Positions 22,408-34,513 of a stretch of DNA of 64,000 bases are shown one piece after another. Source of the stretch: Cephalotus follicularis (taxonomy: Eukaryota; Streptophyta; Magnoliopsida; Oxalidales; Cephalotaceae); assembly GCA_001972305.1 (NCBI GenBank), contig BDDD01003317.1:180024-244023 (forward strand), written 5' to 3'. Numbering within the stretch: the stretch's first letter is position 1; every line of letters begins with the position of its first letter. The translations under genes and the position numbers were made by a program. The notes below the pieces were generated by a model. That model saw only the letters and a program-made list of their open reading frames with translations. It had not been told where the DNA came from and ran no database searches.

Positions 22408-24120
22408 CTAGAACAAGTGCGGGTAACGCTCTCGGATATCTTCCACACGTTCCCAAGTGGCCTCATCCGATCGGTGGAACTGCCATTGAACCTCGACCAT
22501 GGAGATGGTTCGGTTCCTCAAAGTCTGAGTCTTCCTATTTAGGATCCGCAAAAGCAACTCCTCACAAGATAAGTCATCTCGTACAGGAACAATATCATAA
22601 TCCAGGACATGTGACGGGTCCGGGATATATCTCCTCCGCATAGATACATGAAAGACGTCGTGCACATTTGACAGTGCAAGAGGTAAGGCAAGCTGGTAGG
22701 CTACCTCCCCAACTCTCTCCCAAATCTCAAAAGGACCAATATAGAGTGAAGCTAACTTGCCCTTTTTCCCAAACCTTTGCAAGCCCTTCCATGGTGAAAC
22801 CTTTAAGAACACATGATCACCAACATTGAAGGTCAAAGGCCTCCTCTTGACACTGTAGCTCTTCTGCTAGCTCTAAGCAGCAAGCAGCTTCTCGTTAATC
22901 ATCCTGATATTTTCTGAAGTTTCCTCCACTAACTTAGTCCTGAGTAAAGGTCGCTCCCCGACCTCATCCCAACACACAGGGGATCTGCAGTTCCTCCTAT
23001 ACAGTGCTTCAAACGGTGCAATGTCGATACTGGAATGATAGCTATTATTATAAGAGAACCCTATCAAAGGAATGTGATCCTCCCATGTACCAGCAAAGTC
23101 AATAACGCAAGCCCGTAGCATATCCTCCAAGGTCTGGATGGTACGCTCAAACTGCCTATCGGTCTGAGGGTGGAAGGCAGTACTCAAGTTTAGCTTCATC
23201 CCGAAAGCTGTCTGAAATCTCTTCCAGAAGTTGGAAGTGAAGATGGCATCTCTATCACATACGATGCTAACTGGAACATCATGTAGCCTCACTATCTCCT
23301 TCACATACAAACGAGCTAGTTTGCTCGCAGAATCAAAAACGTGTGTAGGTAGAAAGTGCACTGATTTGGTGAGTCGATCCACGATAACCCAAACGGCGTT
23401 GTGACGGTTCTGAGTCAGAGGAAATCCCGAAACAAAATCCATTGTAACATGCTCCAACTTCAACTCTGGAATTAGTAAAGGCCGCAACAACCCTGCCAGT
23501 CTCTGGTGCTCGGCCTTAACTGTCTGGCAAGTCAAACACCTTGCCACATACTTGGCGATCTCTCGTTTCATGCCAGGCCACCAGTAATCCCTCTTCATGA
23601 CTCTGTAAATTTTTGTGCTACCAGGGTGAATGCTATACTGAGATTTATGAGCCCCATAAAGCAACTCACACTTCAACCCATGTTCATTCGGAAGGCACAC
23701 CCATCCCCGAAATCTTAAGACACCATCGGCATGTACCCGAAAATCAGACTCTGAGTCCAGATTCTCTCGAATCTATTGCATTTCAGGATCGTGTGCTTGA
23801 GTGTTCTTTATTTCGTCAAGCAAAGATGGTTGTACTCTTATGCTAGCCATAAAGACTCCAGGTGACTGATTAAACGAAAACCACTGTTGGAAGTCCTCTA
23901 ACATTTTCCATTGCCACACCATCGTACTGGCAACCATAGCCTTGGGACTCAAGGCATCAGCGACCGCATTCGCTTTCCCCCGGTGGTACGAAACACTACA
24001 ATCATAATCGTTAAAGAATTCCACCCACCTTCGTTGCCTCATGTTCAGTGTATCTTGGCAGAACAGGTATCTCAAACTCTTATGATCTGTAAAGATTTCA
24101 ATCTGGGACCCATAAAGATA
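22408..24120 (-). pseudogene. Element H RNase H, integrase and chromodomain region
   Basis: Three open blocks share one frame: 24075-23773, 23700-22873 and 22836-22408. They give RNase H ([19 protein letters not shown], then VADALS), the HHCC zinc region (ARCLTCQTVKAEH), the integrase core with both Asp (TMDFVSGFPL, VCDRDAIFTS) and the Glu region ([13 protein letters not shown], where related copies have GQSE), and a C-terminal chromodomain-like segment. Stops separate the blocks near 23770 and 22850-22870. The upstream part of RNase H lies beyond the solo LTR at 24126. Confidence 0.85.
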
Positions 24121-24369
24121 GTGCCTATAAAATCCCGTTTTTCCGAATAGAATTTTTGGACCTTTTCGATCTGTTTCGTTTGGGCTGTCGATTTTTTTTG
24201 GGTTTGTGGACTGCCCATTTTTCGGTTTGTTTTGCTTTTGCCTAGGCTAAGCGGGTTTTGGCCTTAGCCTAGTGGGTTTTGATATTAAGTTTATGAATAA
24301 ATAAAACAAATTTTGGCTTTTTATTTATTTGTTAAAAACCTATTTTCAGCATTTTAAAAATTCAAAAAC

Positions 24370-24402
24370 CCTATTTTATAATAAAATTCTCTCTCTCTCT
24401 CG

Positions 24403-24439
<37 letters not shown>

Positions 24440-25010
24440 TCAGCCGCTGTCACCGACGTTGGTACCGATATGGCACCGGCGAAGGCACTGGTCGAACCCC
24501 CGCGAGCTCCTGAGTCCACCGGACGCAACCCCCACGCCAGACAAAGGCCCCAGCGGTGTGCACGATGTTTTCTCTCTCCCGGATCTGTTTAGCATCGATT
24601 CTCCCTCTCCGGTGATCGGCACAACAAGCCAAGGTCATATTCGGCATCCTGGCGTCGAGATGAAGCGAACCTGACCAGCCCCGACCCTTGGCGACGCTGG
24701 AAAAGCAGATCGGCAACAAAGTCAACCGCGGTCAAAGACGTCTGTTCCGGCCAAATACGGCGGCGAAGTAGCAAACGCGCCATGGATATGTGATCCACGG
24801 CCTCAAACGCTTCAGATCGGCCCTTTTCAGCGTCTGACCAACGACGCGTGACCGACACGCGCCGGCCAGCGGCGGCGCGTGAGCCCACTCGCGGCAGTCT
24901 CCAGCACCACGTTTTTTACAGTTTCCAGCTCTGTTCTCCGCATAGGTGTGATCCGTTCCAGTTTCGCGATGTGATTATGGCTCTGTGCTCTGTTTCGACT
25001 GCTTTCGGTA
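24370..25010 (+). promoter_or_regulatory. Promoter-like segment in solo LTR beta-1
   Basis: An AT-rich TATA-like stretch (about 24372-24386), a pyrimidine CT tract and then a GC- and CpG-rich stretch to about 24900 resemble a plant core promoter with a 5' untranslated region. A possible splice donor (TTTCG|GTAAAC) lies near 25008. This is inference from composition only; the open frame across it has no recognised domain. Confidence 0.35.
24388..24438 (+). repeat. CT microsatellite
   Basis: About 50 bases of CT dinucleotides with one short interruption (CGCTG). It follows an AT-rich TTTATAATAAAA stretch and precedes about 500 GC-rich bases in solo LTR beta-1. Confidence 0.95.
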
Positions 25011-26594
25011 AACTCTGAACCCTACTCCTTTAAATTTTGATTTCGGTTGAATTATGTATTTCTGTAATTGTTTTATGATATTATGAGGTGAACTAGTATT
25101 ATGATTCGAAATTGGATGAATTGGATAACTTGGACATACCTTAGTGAATTTGAAAATATGTTTAGATGAGACTTCTGCGAATTGGACGTATTAAACCTAC
25201 TATTATCTTATATGGTTATGATCAGTGTACAATGACCCATGAGTTGAGATCTGATTTTATTTAAAGTCCTTATGAGAACGACTTTATTTCTGTTAGACAT
25301 TTGCAACAACCGAGGAGTGGTCTAGAGAAGTCTCGATATATATTCTTGAGGTTGTTTTGGAGATTGCATAAGGTACGGATTCTATCGTTCTTTGGCTATC
25401 TGATTTTATTGGAACTATCCCGTTTCACTTTTATGATTAAAGTATGGATTTTTCGTTCCTTGACACCATCCTATTGTTTTTATTAGAGTAAAAGGTTAAT
25501 TTTACTTTATGAATTAAGCATAGATTCTCTTTCCTTGATATCTCCTTCGGTATTGTTGAGATAAATTCGGTTTTGTTTTAGTAAATGAAGTACGAATGTC
25601 CTTCTTTCTTGGCTATCTTTCTGATTTTATTTGAGATAATTTCAGATTCTGTATTTGGTATGGATCTCATTTCTTGGTTATCATCGATCGGTTTTTGATT
25701 GAATAAAACCTGTTTTATTGCCTAATGGATATGTACGAATACTATCACTCTTGGGCTATCTGATTTTAACGAACGAAAATCAGCTTTGTTTTTATGCTAT
25801 GTTCTTTCGGTTTATGAACTCGGTTATGTTTTATAGTTTTGATACCTTCCGAAAATAAAGTTAGTTTTGACATTTTGCGAAATTGAATGTTCGTGGCTTT
25901 ATACCTATGCTATGATATGTTATGGAATATGTTATGATCATCTCTTTTATGGTGGAAATAAATGAGTTGATTTCCGATTATGAAATGTACGTTATGATAT
26001 CGTTTGTTAACGATTTTTGAATAGGTTTCAAAAAAGCATGTTTATATGTGTTTTTAAAGTGATTCTAATAAATCAATGTTTTCGAAATGATTGAATACTG
26101 AGTATTGTACCCACCTCTGTTTTGATTCGTAATTATGTTGTTTCGTAACTGATTTGTTTCATAAACTGTTCGTAAACTGTTTTATGATTCTATATCTGTA
26201 CTGAGGTTTGCTCAGCCGTGTTTTGTTTTCCATGCGGCAGGTTTTCAGGGACAACATGGGCAAGTGTGATGAGAGAGTTACCCTATGTCAGAGGATCATC
26301 TAGGAGTTTGATCTGGTTATGTTTTTTTGTAGTGTTATGGTCGTGTATAGGCCAGTTATCTAAACAGTATTGCGATTTTTGGATTATGACATTTTGGTTT
26401 ATGATAAAGTTTTTAGATTATGTTTCAGATTCAGTTTATGTTCCATGATTATACATGTTTTCAGATTTTTTGAACCACCACGTATTGATGATGATTAAGA
26501 TTAAGATCCTTATATGTTTTAGTTCAGTTTTGTGTGACACACCGATCCTGAATCGGGAGTGATACCGGTTCTAAATCGGGGGTGTTACAGTGCC

Positions 26595-27600
26595 TGCACT
26601 TCTGAAGGGCAAAGATAATAGCAGCAAGTTCAAGGCCATGCGTCGGGTAGTTTTCTTCATACGGCTTTAACTTCCGAGAAGCATAAGCGATCACTCAGCC
26701 TCACTGCATCAGTAGGCAGCCCAAGCCCTTGCCCGATGCATCAATGTAGACTGCAAAGCCCTCATTACCATCAGGTAATGCCAAGATAGGAGCGGAAACT
26801 AACCGATCCTTCATCTCAAGGAATCTAGCTTCACAATCTTCGTCCAAGACAAATAAGTCTTCTTCTGGCTCAGTCTAGTCAAAGGCACTGCTATCCTTGA
26901 AAACTTCTGGATAAACCTCCTGTAATACCCCGCCAAGCCAAGAAAACTGCGCACTTCAGTTATGTTTTTTGGTTGCGGCAAGTCTCGCCCGGCTTCGGTC
27001 TTCGACGGATCCACCGTCAAGCCTTCCCCAGATAGGATGTGACCGAAAAAGATCACATGATCAAGCCAGAATTCACACTTGCCGAACTTGGCGTACAATC
27101 GATGCTCTCTAAGAACCTACAATACTAGCCTCAGATGATGAGTGTATTCCTCCTCACTCCTCGAGTACACCAGTATGTCATCAATAAACACTACGACAAA
27201 CTGATCCAGGTATGGCCGAAATACGTCATTCATCAATGACATGAAAGCTGCCGGTGTATTGGTAACACCAAACGACATCACCAAGAACTCGTGGTGACCA
27301 TATCGTGTTCGGAAGGCAGTCTTCTCAATTTCTCCTTCCCTTACTCTTAGTTGGTGATAACCCGATCTCAAATCGATCTTGGAAAACACCCTTGACCCTT
27401 GCAACTGGTCAAACAAATCCTCGATGTGGGGTAAAGGATAATTGTTCTTGAGAGTTGACTTATTCAACATTCTGTAATCGATGCAAAGCCTCATCGACCC
27501 ATCCTTCTTCTTGACAAATAACACAGGCGCACCCCACGGAGAAACCCTGGGTCTAACAAAACCCTTATCAATCAGGTCTTGTAACAGTAACTTCAGCTCT
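26595..27600 (-). pseudogene. Element H reverse transcriptase and start of RNase H
   Basis: Minus-strand RT with gypsy motifs ([39 protein letters not shown], catalytic FIDDILVYS) in block 27524-27117. An in-frame TAG near 27117 separates it from 27098-26811 ([28 protein letters not shown]). The RNase H start (FAVYIDASGKGLG) lies near 26750 and is interrupted by the solo LTR. The catalytic Asp pair is intact, so inactivation here is by nonsense codons and the insertion. Confidence 0.85.
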
Positions 27601-29373
27601 CACAACTTGGCAGGAGCCATCCGATAAGGTGATTTAGAGATAGGAGTCGTTCCAGGAACAAGATCAATAAAGAACTCCATACTCCTCCTCGGTGGTAAAG
27701 ACCCCAAGTCATCAGGAAATACATCTGGAAATTCGCACACAGCCAGAATCTCCTCCATGCTCAAACCTTTCTCTTTCCTTCGATCAATTACATAAGCCAG
27801 GTATCCTTCGCATCCCTTCTCTAGATACTTCGACGCTCGAATAAAGGATATGATCGGTGTCGAGAACCCTTTGTCTCCCTTGAACTGAATCATCATTCCA
27901 TCGGGTAGAAAAAAATCCACAGTTTTATTATAACAATCCATGCGAGCACGGTGTGCTGATAGCCAATCCATCCCCAGTATAACATCGAAGTCACGGATAG
28001 GCAGTACTATCAAATATGCATACAAAGAAATGCCTACCATAGACATCTCACAACTCCTATATATCGAGTCAGTGTACATAGAAGTCCCAGTCGGTGTACT
28101 CACATCAAGCATATATGACATGCAGTCAGGGGTGATATCTAAGCAAGATGCAAAACGTGCAGATATAAAAGAATGCGATGCTCCAAAATCCATCAACACT
28201 CTAGCAGAAAAACCATAGATATACAGAGTACCTCCAACAAAGGAAGTCGACTCTGGAACCTCTGTCTGAGGAAGTACAAAAACTCAACCTTTTGCGATGC
28301 CCTTGCCCGTGTCCCTCCTCTGTGATGGTCCCGCCGCTGTCGCACCACTACTACTTCCTGGCCCAGTAGGCACTGTAGCTGAACTCTTCGGATAGTCTTT
28401 CACCGAATGACCAGGGGCCTCGCACCTCTAGCACCAGCCATTGAACCACCAGCAATCTTTCTGTTGGTGTCCCATACGACCACAATACAAACAACCTCCG
28501 GATCTAGCATTACTCCCCTGGCTGGGAGAACCTGGTGAAGCTATCTGCTGAGATTTGATCTTGGCTTCGTCGGAGAACCACCATCTTGCCATTTCAATGA
28601 TGCTGGTATGGATTGTGTAGGACTCTGTCTATTCTATTGTGCGGGAGCTCTCTCATCCCGGTCTTCACTGGATATGCTCTCCAGTAGTCTTGCTTTCTGA
28701 GCAACCTCCATAAAAGTCCCCAGTTCCATAGCCCTAATTCTTGATCGAAGATCTGGTTGCAGACCTCTCAGAAACCTCCGTATCTTATTCACTTCATCAG
28801 CTACCAGATAGGGTGAATGTCTGGCTAGCTCCATGAACCTTGCTTGATACTCTGTCACCTTCATCTCTCCCTATCGCAACTCCAAAAGCTACATCTCCCG
28901 TCGCTCTTATTCAATACGTGGAACATAGGTCTCCAAGAACTATATCTGGAATCTACCCCAAGTGCTGTCAAGCCTCTAAGATTCCCACTTTGCTTTGACC
29001 ATCTCCCACCAATGAGTGGCCTCACCCCATAGACGGTATACAGCAAATTTCAGCTTTTGATTGTCAGTACAGTCCATCACTTCAAAGATTTTTTCCAAAT
29101 CCTGTAGCCATCTCTCGGCAACGATGGCATCAAGTTCCCCCTGGAAACTCGGTGGATTCTGCCTCATGAACCTTTTGGTGTCCGATCCAAACTGGTTACC
29201 ATCCTCTCAAGGGCAATAGTCAGGAGTTCTATGTCGCAGCCGAGCTTGTACATAATTTGGGTCATCAGATCTCTCTCATCCTGGGGGACATTCATCCCTT
29301 GCGGAACATTCGCTTCCTCAGGGGCGTTGGCTCCAACAGCTCTAGCCCTAGCACGTGTTCTCCTTCGGTCCAT
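27600..29373 (-). pseudogene. Element H gag and protease
   Basis: Gag starts at 29373 (MDRRRTRARARAVG). Blocks at 29373-29164, 29167-28976 and 28864-28634 carry the gag core (PPSFQGELDA, WLQDLEKIFEVMDC, YQARFMELARHSPY). Two zinc knuckles follow near 28500-28400; the first (CLYCGRMGHQQKDC) is intact and the second has a stop and a Tyr in place of its last Cys. The protease (28199-27600) reads LMDFGASHSF, with Phe where Ser/Thr is expected after the Asp, and ends in VILGMDWL. It is broken by stops and frameshifts. Confidence 0.85.
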
Positions 29374-29469
29374 TGGTTCCTATAAAAAGGATAACGATTA
29401 GTCACGACTTTAGCAAAACAACTTATTAATTGCCAAGGAAAATATCCTAGCTAAGCATATATAGAATAT

Positions 29470-29481
29470 GCTCAAATACCA
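29470..29481 (-). other. Primer-binding site of element H
   Basis: The minus-strand sequence TGGTATTTGAGC lies four bases inside the 5' LTR. It differs from the initiator tRNA-Met complement at two positions. Confidence 0.7.
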
Positions 29482-29485
29482 CTAT

Positions 29486-32196
29486 TGTCACACCCCGCTT
29501 TCGATAAACACACATAAAAGTGGTAAAGGCAATTAACATCAAGATTCAGATCATGCAAAAACCGTAAAAAAACCAAACTTTTCAAACCAGATATCAGTTG
29601 CAGAAGCATTAAACTCATAAGCTGAAAAATACGTAACGTGCATCACATACTGCATGCTACCCAAAACATATCGGTCATAGTTAAAAGCCCACAAAACGGA
29701 GAATGATCCATAATACACTATCAATTAACATCAAAAGTCTAGTAACTGGAAAATACAGTACACTACACCCAAAGGGGACATAACCCCTAGTAAAACATTA
29801 TTAAAAACTTTTACTTCATCCATGATGATTCCCAAGACGATCCTCTGCATCAATCTGTAAAGTAGGGGGTTAGCCTTTGTCCTCACTCAGCTAAGTCATA
29901 AGAGTAAGTCGGGACCAACATTACGTGCATGTCATGTGATGTGTGCATAGATGATGCAGTAGAGTAGAAATGCCATTTTATATATATATGAAAAAATATA
30001 TATTTTAACAGTATGGTAAAATATCAGTAGGGACGTATATGAAAAATTTATGTATGCAACAACAGTACAGTGGTAGCCCGGCCAGGGCTACATCAAACAG
30101 GCACAGTAGTGTCCGAACAGGACTAGTAAATAGTACAGTATGTCCACAAAGGGACCAACAACAGTCAGTCAGTATGTACAACGCCGCCAACTTCTGTCCC
30201 CACGTTGCACTCCCACTTCAGTTCCGTCTCCAGGCAACCAAGCGAGTCAACAGTACAGTACAATGAGTTACGAAGCCAACTCCTGGCCCCTGGGTCAACC
30301 CTACCACTAGTCAACGCTAGCAGTCCCCGCCACGCAACTAGTACATCTCAAACACAAACACAGTAAATTCATAGAGCAACATAGTGAATCATTACAGTAA
30401 ACAGTGTAGTAGACAGTACAGTGGTGATCGTTGGATCAATAGCAGGCAGTTCATTTCAAAATGTTTTCAAAAGTCATAAACATTTGAAATATGTATTTTC
30501 AGTAGTGGAAAATACTTTTAAACAGTTCAGTGGGTGGAAACCACTTTCCCAGTTGTTCGAAAATATGTTATTATCAAATATCTATTTCGTACTCAAAATA
30601 GTCATTTTCAGTTTCACATATGCATTTCTAAATTAACATAGTAATCTAGAAATCATAAACAGATTATAATCAGTCAATAAACATGCAGTAAACAGTACAT
30701 ATGCAATGCATACAGATGCCCTAATGCATCCTAATCGGAGTTGGGATCATCGCGCATCATTTTAAGCAAGAGAAGCCCAAACAACAGCTTGGCATTCGGT
30801 TGGATTCCTCACCACTCGGTTGTTCTAGGTAATCAGTACATGAGTAGTCGGCTGGTTCCTTCTACCAGTCGACTGTTCATCAGGCAGTCGGCTGTTATCC
30901 TTCAACAGTCGACTGTATCGGTACAGCAGTTTAAGAAATCGTTAAGATAACACTTCCCGCCATTTTTTGGGCTGGATATCACAAGCACAGTCGACTATTT
31001 TCCTTCAACAGTCGGCTGTTTTGGTTGAGCAGTCAGCTGTTTTCCTTTGACAGTCGACTGTTATGGGAAACCAGTTACATACAATCCAATATATATCACT
31101 CAAACGGATCATTGCAAGCATCCATATATATTCTCAAGAAAGAATATCATCAATCAGTCCTCAAAAGGTTCACAGAATACAACAGTAAACATGCATTTTA
31201 TCCAGCAATTTAATACCAAGATAAAACTCAACATGCATGTACATGAACTCAAATGATTCCCAACAGTAAGCATGGCATGCGAAAAACCAGTAGTGACCAT
31301 GGCATAACAACTGAACATCATAGCTCATACAAGCAGGCAACCAATCGCAGGACATTCAGTAATCTTGAGCTCAAAATACAAACATAACTTCCCCTACCTT
31401 TTGATTCCAAGTTAGGAATCTGTAAGTCCACCTCTTTTAGTACGAACCACAGCTCCTCCAAGCTTCCCAGGTCCGGTTTGCAAGTCCAGTTTCGAGCTCC
31501 AAGTCCCAGTTTCTCTCTGTTCAACAGGGGAGGTAAAGTTCTCCCTCTATCTCTCATAAAACTCTCATGTTTCCCTCTCACAGCCTGTTTCTTTCCTTCC
31601 AAAACCACACTCCCTCTCTAGTTTCAGTAGCCCGGCAGATGAGGAGAAAGGAGAAGCTTTAAACAGCTGAAAAACTCTCTCTCCTTCGTCAACCTAAAAA
31701 AGCTTGCCCATGTGCCACTTCCTTCATCCTTTGGCAACTCCTAAGCACCATCTGTCAAAAACTGCCTCAGATTCAGTCTGGACAGCATGCAAGTGTTGTC
31801 TCTGTTACCTGCATGAGCTGCATGATAGCCAGGTCTCGCCCCATTTCTTTCCTGTGAACTACTGCATGTGATCACTTCACATGTTTGCTGACAGAGTGTC
31901 ATCCAGTCTGCTGGTAACTCGAGGCCATCCAGTCGACTGTTTCTACAAACAGTGGGCTGCCCATATATCACTAACCAGTCGGTTGGTTGGGCATATTCTT
32001 TCTGAAATTCAACCCATCAAACCTCGCATTATTTCAGGTGACATACCTCCACGTTCCTTAACATTACATAACTTAAAACAACATTATGTAAAAAGGAAAA
32101 CGTCATCAAAGTCAGGAAATCAGCCATTTTATTAATTTCACAATAAAAGTACAATACATCGGAAAATTAAAACATATGAAAGTCCCGGGTGTTACA
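29486..32196 (-). repeat. 5' LTR of element H (2711 bp)
   Basis: Same termini as the 3' LTR (TGTCACACCCCGC to CCGGGTGTTACA), followed by the duplication ATTGA. Palindrome clusters lie at about 30840-31065 and 31890-31985. Several words here keep CAGTCGACTG where the 3' LTR copy is degraded. Confidence 0.95.
29855..31397 (-). other. Putative LTR-internal intron, 5' LTR of H
   Basis: Minus-strand donor AAAAG|GTAGGGG begins at 31397; the acceptor block with CTAAC and TTTACAG ends at 29855. The length is 1543 bases, nearly identical to the 3' LTR copy. Confidence 0.5.
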
Positions 32197-32201
32197 ATTG
32201 A

Positions 32202-33924
32202 TCTAAAATATTCTACTAGAATCCAAATCTTGAGTGTACTCAACAAATTTAAATCCTATAGACATATTCACATCAATAGTGATGCAGGAAGGCAACGACC
32301 GAATTCAATCTTGGATCCGTTTCGTTATTAGTTTGATATTAGTAAAACGAGGGATTGCAAGGTCAAATTATATTAAGCCAACCCATTAATAAGTTAAATT
32401 ACAGGTACATGGCATAATATGGAGAGGCCGTTGGAACCTCTTTTTAGCACAAATTTAGGCATGCCTCTCACACATATTTACATCCTAATAGTAGATCACG
32501 GATTCTAACTACTACGGCTTGCTTAAGCATTAAACAAGCCAATGGTCTTATTCCTAGGTGTGGTTATTACAAACATTCAACACATATCCCATACATGTCA
32601 TGGGTCTTGTAACATTCTTTGGGTTTTGTAATCTTTTCAACCTTACTTCCGCTGCGACTCTGGCTAATTAATTACAACCTACCTATATTAAAAGAAATCT
32701 CAATTTCAAATCGAGGAGATTTATAGGGAGGAATAAAGAATTAATAGATACAATACCAAGAGAGAGAAGAGACATGCAAGTCCCAATAAAAGAATATTAC
32801 ATACATTCACCATTAAAGAAATAAACACACCCACAACACTTGTAATAAATAAAACCATAAACTAGGTCAAATCCATGAACTAGCATCATGCAAAACATAA
32901 TTCAATCTCATGAATTATCAAATAAACATGATTGCTATGATTCTATAAACATAGACAATTGATTTGGGTAATTAAAGAAACTAAAGCACTTTTAAAGAAT
33001 GAAAAAATGTCATCTCATCGCACTATTCATTTTTCGAAATCGGAAACACTATTCATTTTCCGATCCGTATTATTAATTTTGGCTTGACTGAACTATTCAT
33101 ATTGGGCCTGGTCCAACACTTGGGTCCAAAGTGAATAGTAATGGGATTAGGATTTGAAACCCTAAATTCTAGGGTTTAGGGTTTAAAACCCTAAAACATA
33201 TATCATGCCACTTGTCATCTCATGATCACACCACATCACAAATCATCCTAACGATTAAAAGTGGATCTAATCCAATGGTCTAGATTTAATCTTGCAAAAA
33301 CAAGACAATTTTAAAAACAATTTAATTTAAAATTGGTGTCTTAAAGCCCATTCCTCCTACCATCTCACACTAACTTTCTTACAAAACTCTTACAACACTA
33401 AACCATCACATGTCATCTTCAATCAATTATAATCATCACATGACTTAATTGACTAGAAGACAAGAATGGAAGAACACCAAGAACACCATTAATAGTGTCT
33501 TGGTTGAACTTCAAGGTGGTTGGTGGCGGTCCGACGGTGGTGGATGATTGCTGACGATGGTGGTAGTGGTGGTTGGTGGTGGTCCAAAGAAAAAAGTTTC
33601 ATAAACTTTTATGCTCTATCCAACCATATTATTATTTTTAATCAAAACAAAACCTAACCGCCTAAAAAAACAACCACCAAGCCTGAACCCATGGAAGCCT
33701 ACGGGATGAGATATGTTGAGATTTTGGTCTTCAAGAGAGAAGAATACTCTACACATCCTCGTATTTACAGCCATGGCATCAAAATTAATTTACAAACAAC
33801 TTTCAGAAATTTTTTTTCCATGACTTGTTTATAACCCTAGAAACCAAATCAAGTCACAAACATTTATAATCACCCAAAAAATTCAAGCATATCAATCAAA
33901 CTAACAACCTAGTAGCATTAACAT
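32202..33924 (-). other. Element B leader, PBS-proximal part
   Basis: Non-coding continuation of the element B leader after the element H insertion. It contains a few ACTATTCATTTT-type words at about 33020-33100 and a small cluster of telo-box words (AAACCCTAA and complement) near 33160-33200. A TGG-rich tract, which reads as CCA on the sense strand, lies at about 33520-33580. No coding frame is supported. Confidence 0.55.
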
Positions 33925-33937
33925 GGCTCTGATACCA
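33925..33937 (-). other. Primer-binding site of element B
   Basis: The minus-strand sequence TGGTATCAGAGCC is an exact match to the initiator tRNA-Met complement core, two bases inside the LTR start at 33940. Confidence 0.85.
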
Positions 33938-33939
33938 TT

Positions 33940-34513
33940 TGTTGGAATTAATGTGCAAGAACAAAACATTTTAAAATTTCGGCCAAACAAAGAAAACATG
34001 CATGGGAAAAATTTCTCACATATTAATTCATCCAAGGACCTATTAATGCCATTTCTAGGTTGTTATACACCAAAGCATCATCATGCTTAAAGAAAGAACA
34101 TGGAAACTTACATTTAATACCCATAGGGGGGTTTGTCTCCTTCCTTCAAGATCCAACTCCAAGATTTATCTTCAAGCTTTAAACCACTAAGATAGATGAC
34201 CTCTAAAGGTAGTCCACACCAAGATATTTTCAATGTCTCCTTCAATGGTCATCTCAAGATTTGCCAAGGCAAAGGCTTTGAAAGAACTCTTTCTCTCTAT
34301 CTCTCTCTTTATTTCTCATGGCCAAATGTTTTTTTTTTTTGCTCTCTTTTTCTTTTCTCTCAAGTGCTAGTAAGGAGAAAGAATGAATTAGCTAAAATAA
34401 CTTAAGGCAACAAAGGTTATATACTAACCTTTTAAGTTATCTTCCTTTAACTTAGTCAATGGAAGATAGCTTATTATTAATAATCCTCATGATATACTGA
34501 CTAGTGTGATACA
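33940..34513 (-). repeat. 5' LTR of element B (about 574 bp)
   Basis: On the plus strand it begins TGTTGGAATTAATG next to the PBS. The far end is placed at GTGTGATACA (34513), where similarity to the LTR of element C seems to begin. No second copy is present, so this right boundary is tentative. Confidence 0.55.

Larger units (their letters stand above)
24126..26589 (+). mobile_element. Solo LTR beta-1 inside element H
   Basis: 2464 bases flanked by the duplication GTGCC (24121-24125 and 26590-26594). The end is GGGGTGTTACA; the start TATAAAATCCCG looks like a TG to TA mutation of the terminus. Element H rejoins in register when it is removed, as element G's uninterrupted copy shows (48150-48170). 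It shares its 3' part with solo LTR beta-2 (58209-61852), including the GTACTGAGGTTTGCTCAGCC-type block and the terminal ATCGGGGGTG. Its first third is unusual: a CT tract and a GC-rich segment. The superfamily is uncertain, with gypsy most likely from the termini. Confidence 0.85.
19686..32196 (-). mobile_element. Element H: complete gypsy (Tekay-like chromovirus)
   Basis: Both LTRs, the PBS, gag, protease, RT, RNase H, integrase, a chromodomain-type C-terminus and a polypurine tract are present in order on the minus strand. The perfect duplication ATTGA lies at 19681-19685 and 32197-32201. The pol C-terminus ([13 protein letters not shown], then [18 protein letters not shown]) is typical of Tekay/Del chromoviruses. 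The two LTRs differ by about 6 percent over the first 245 bases by eye, with at least one 36-base length difference. A solo LTR (24126-26589) lies inside RNase H. Multiple stops make the element non-autonomous. Confidence 0.9.
17043..34513 (-). mobile_element. Element B: copia retrotransposon lacking its 3' half
   Basis: Minus-strand copia element seen as 17043-19680 plus 32202-34513; the gap is the inserted gypsy element H. Removing H and one copy of its ATTGA duplication makes B continuous. It has a 5' LTR, PBS, long leader, gag, protease and integrase, and is cut just after integrase at 17043, where the LTR of element A abuts. RT, RNase H and the 3' LTR are absent from the window, consistent with loss in the rearrangement that also truncated element E. 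Confidence 0.75.

Noticed and set aside
24329-24888. Several overlapping open frames on both strands in the GC-rich part of solo LTR beta-1
   Set aside because: GC-rich sequence has few stops by chance. No domain, no homologous frame in beta-2, and the SLSLSLS run is just the CT microsatellite.
33150-33200. Telomere-like AAACCCTAA words
   Set aside because: Only a few scattered words, not a tandem array; telo-boxes are common in plant DNA and TE leaders. Not an interstitial telomere.
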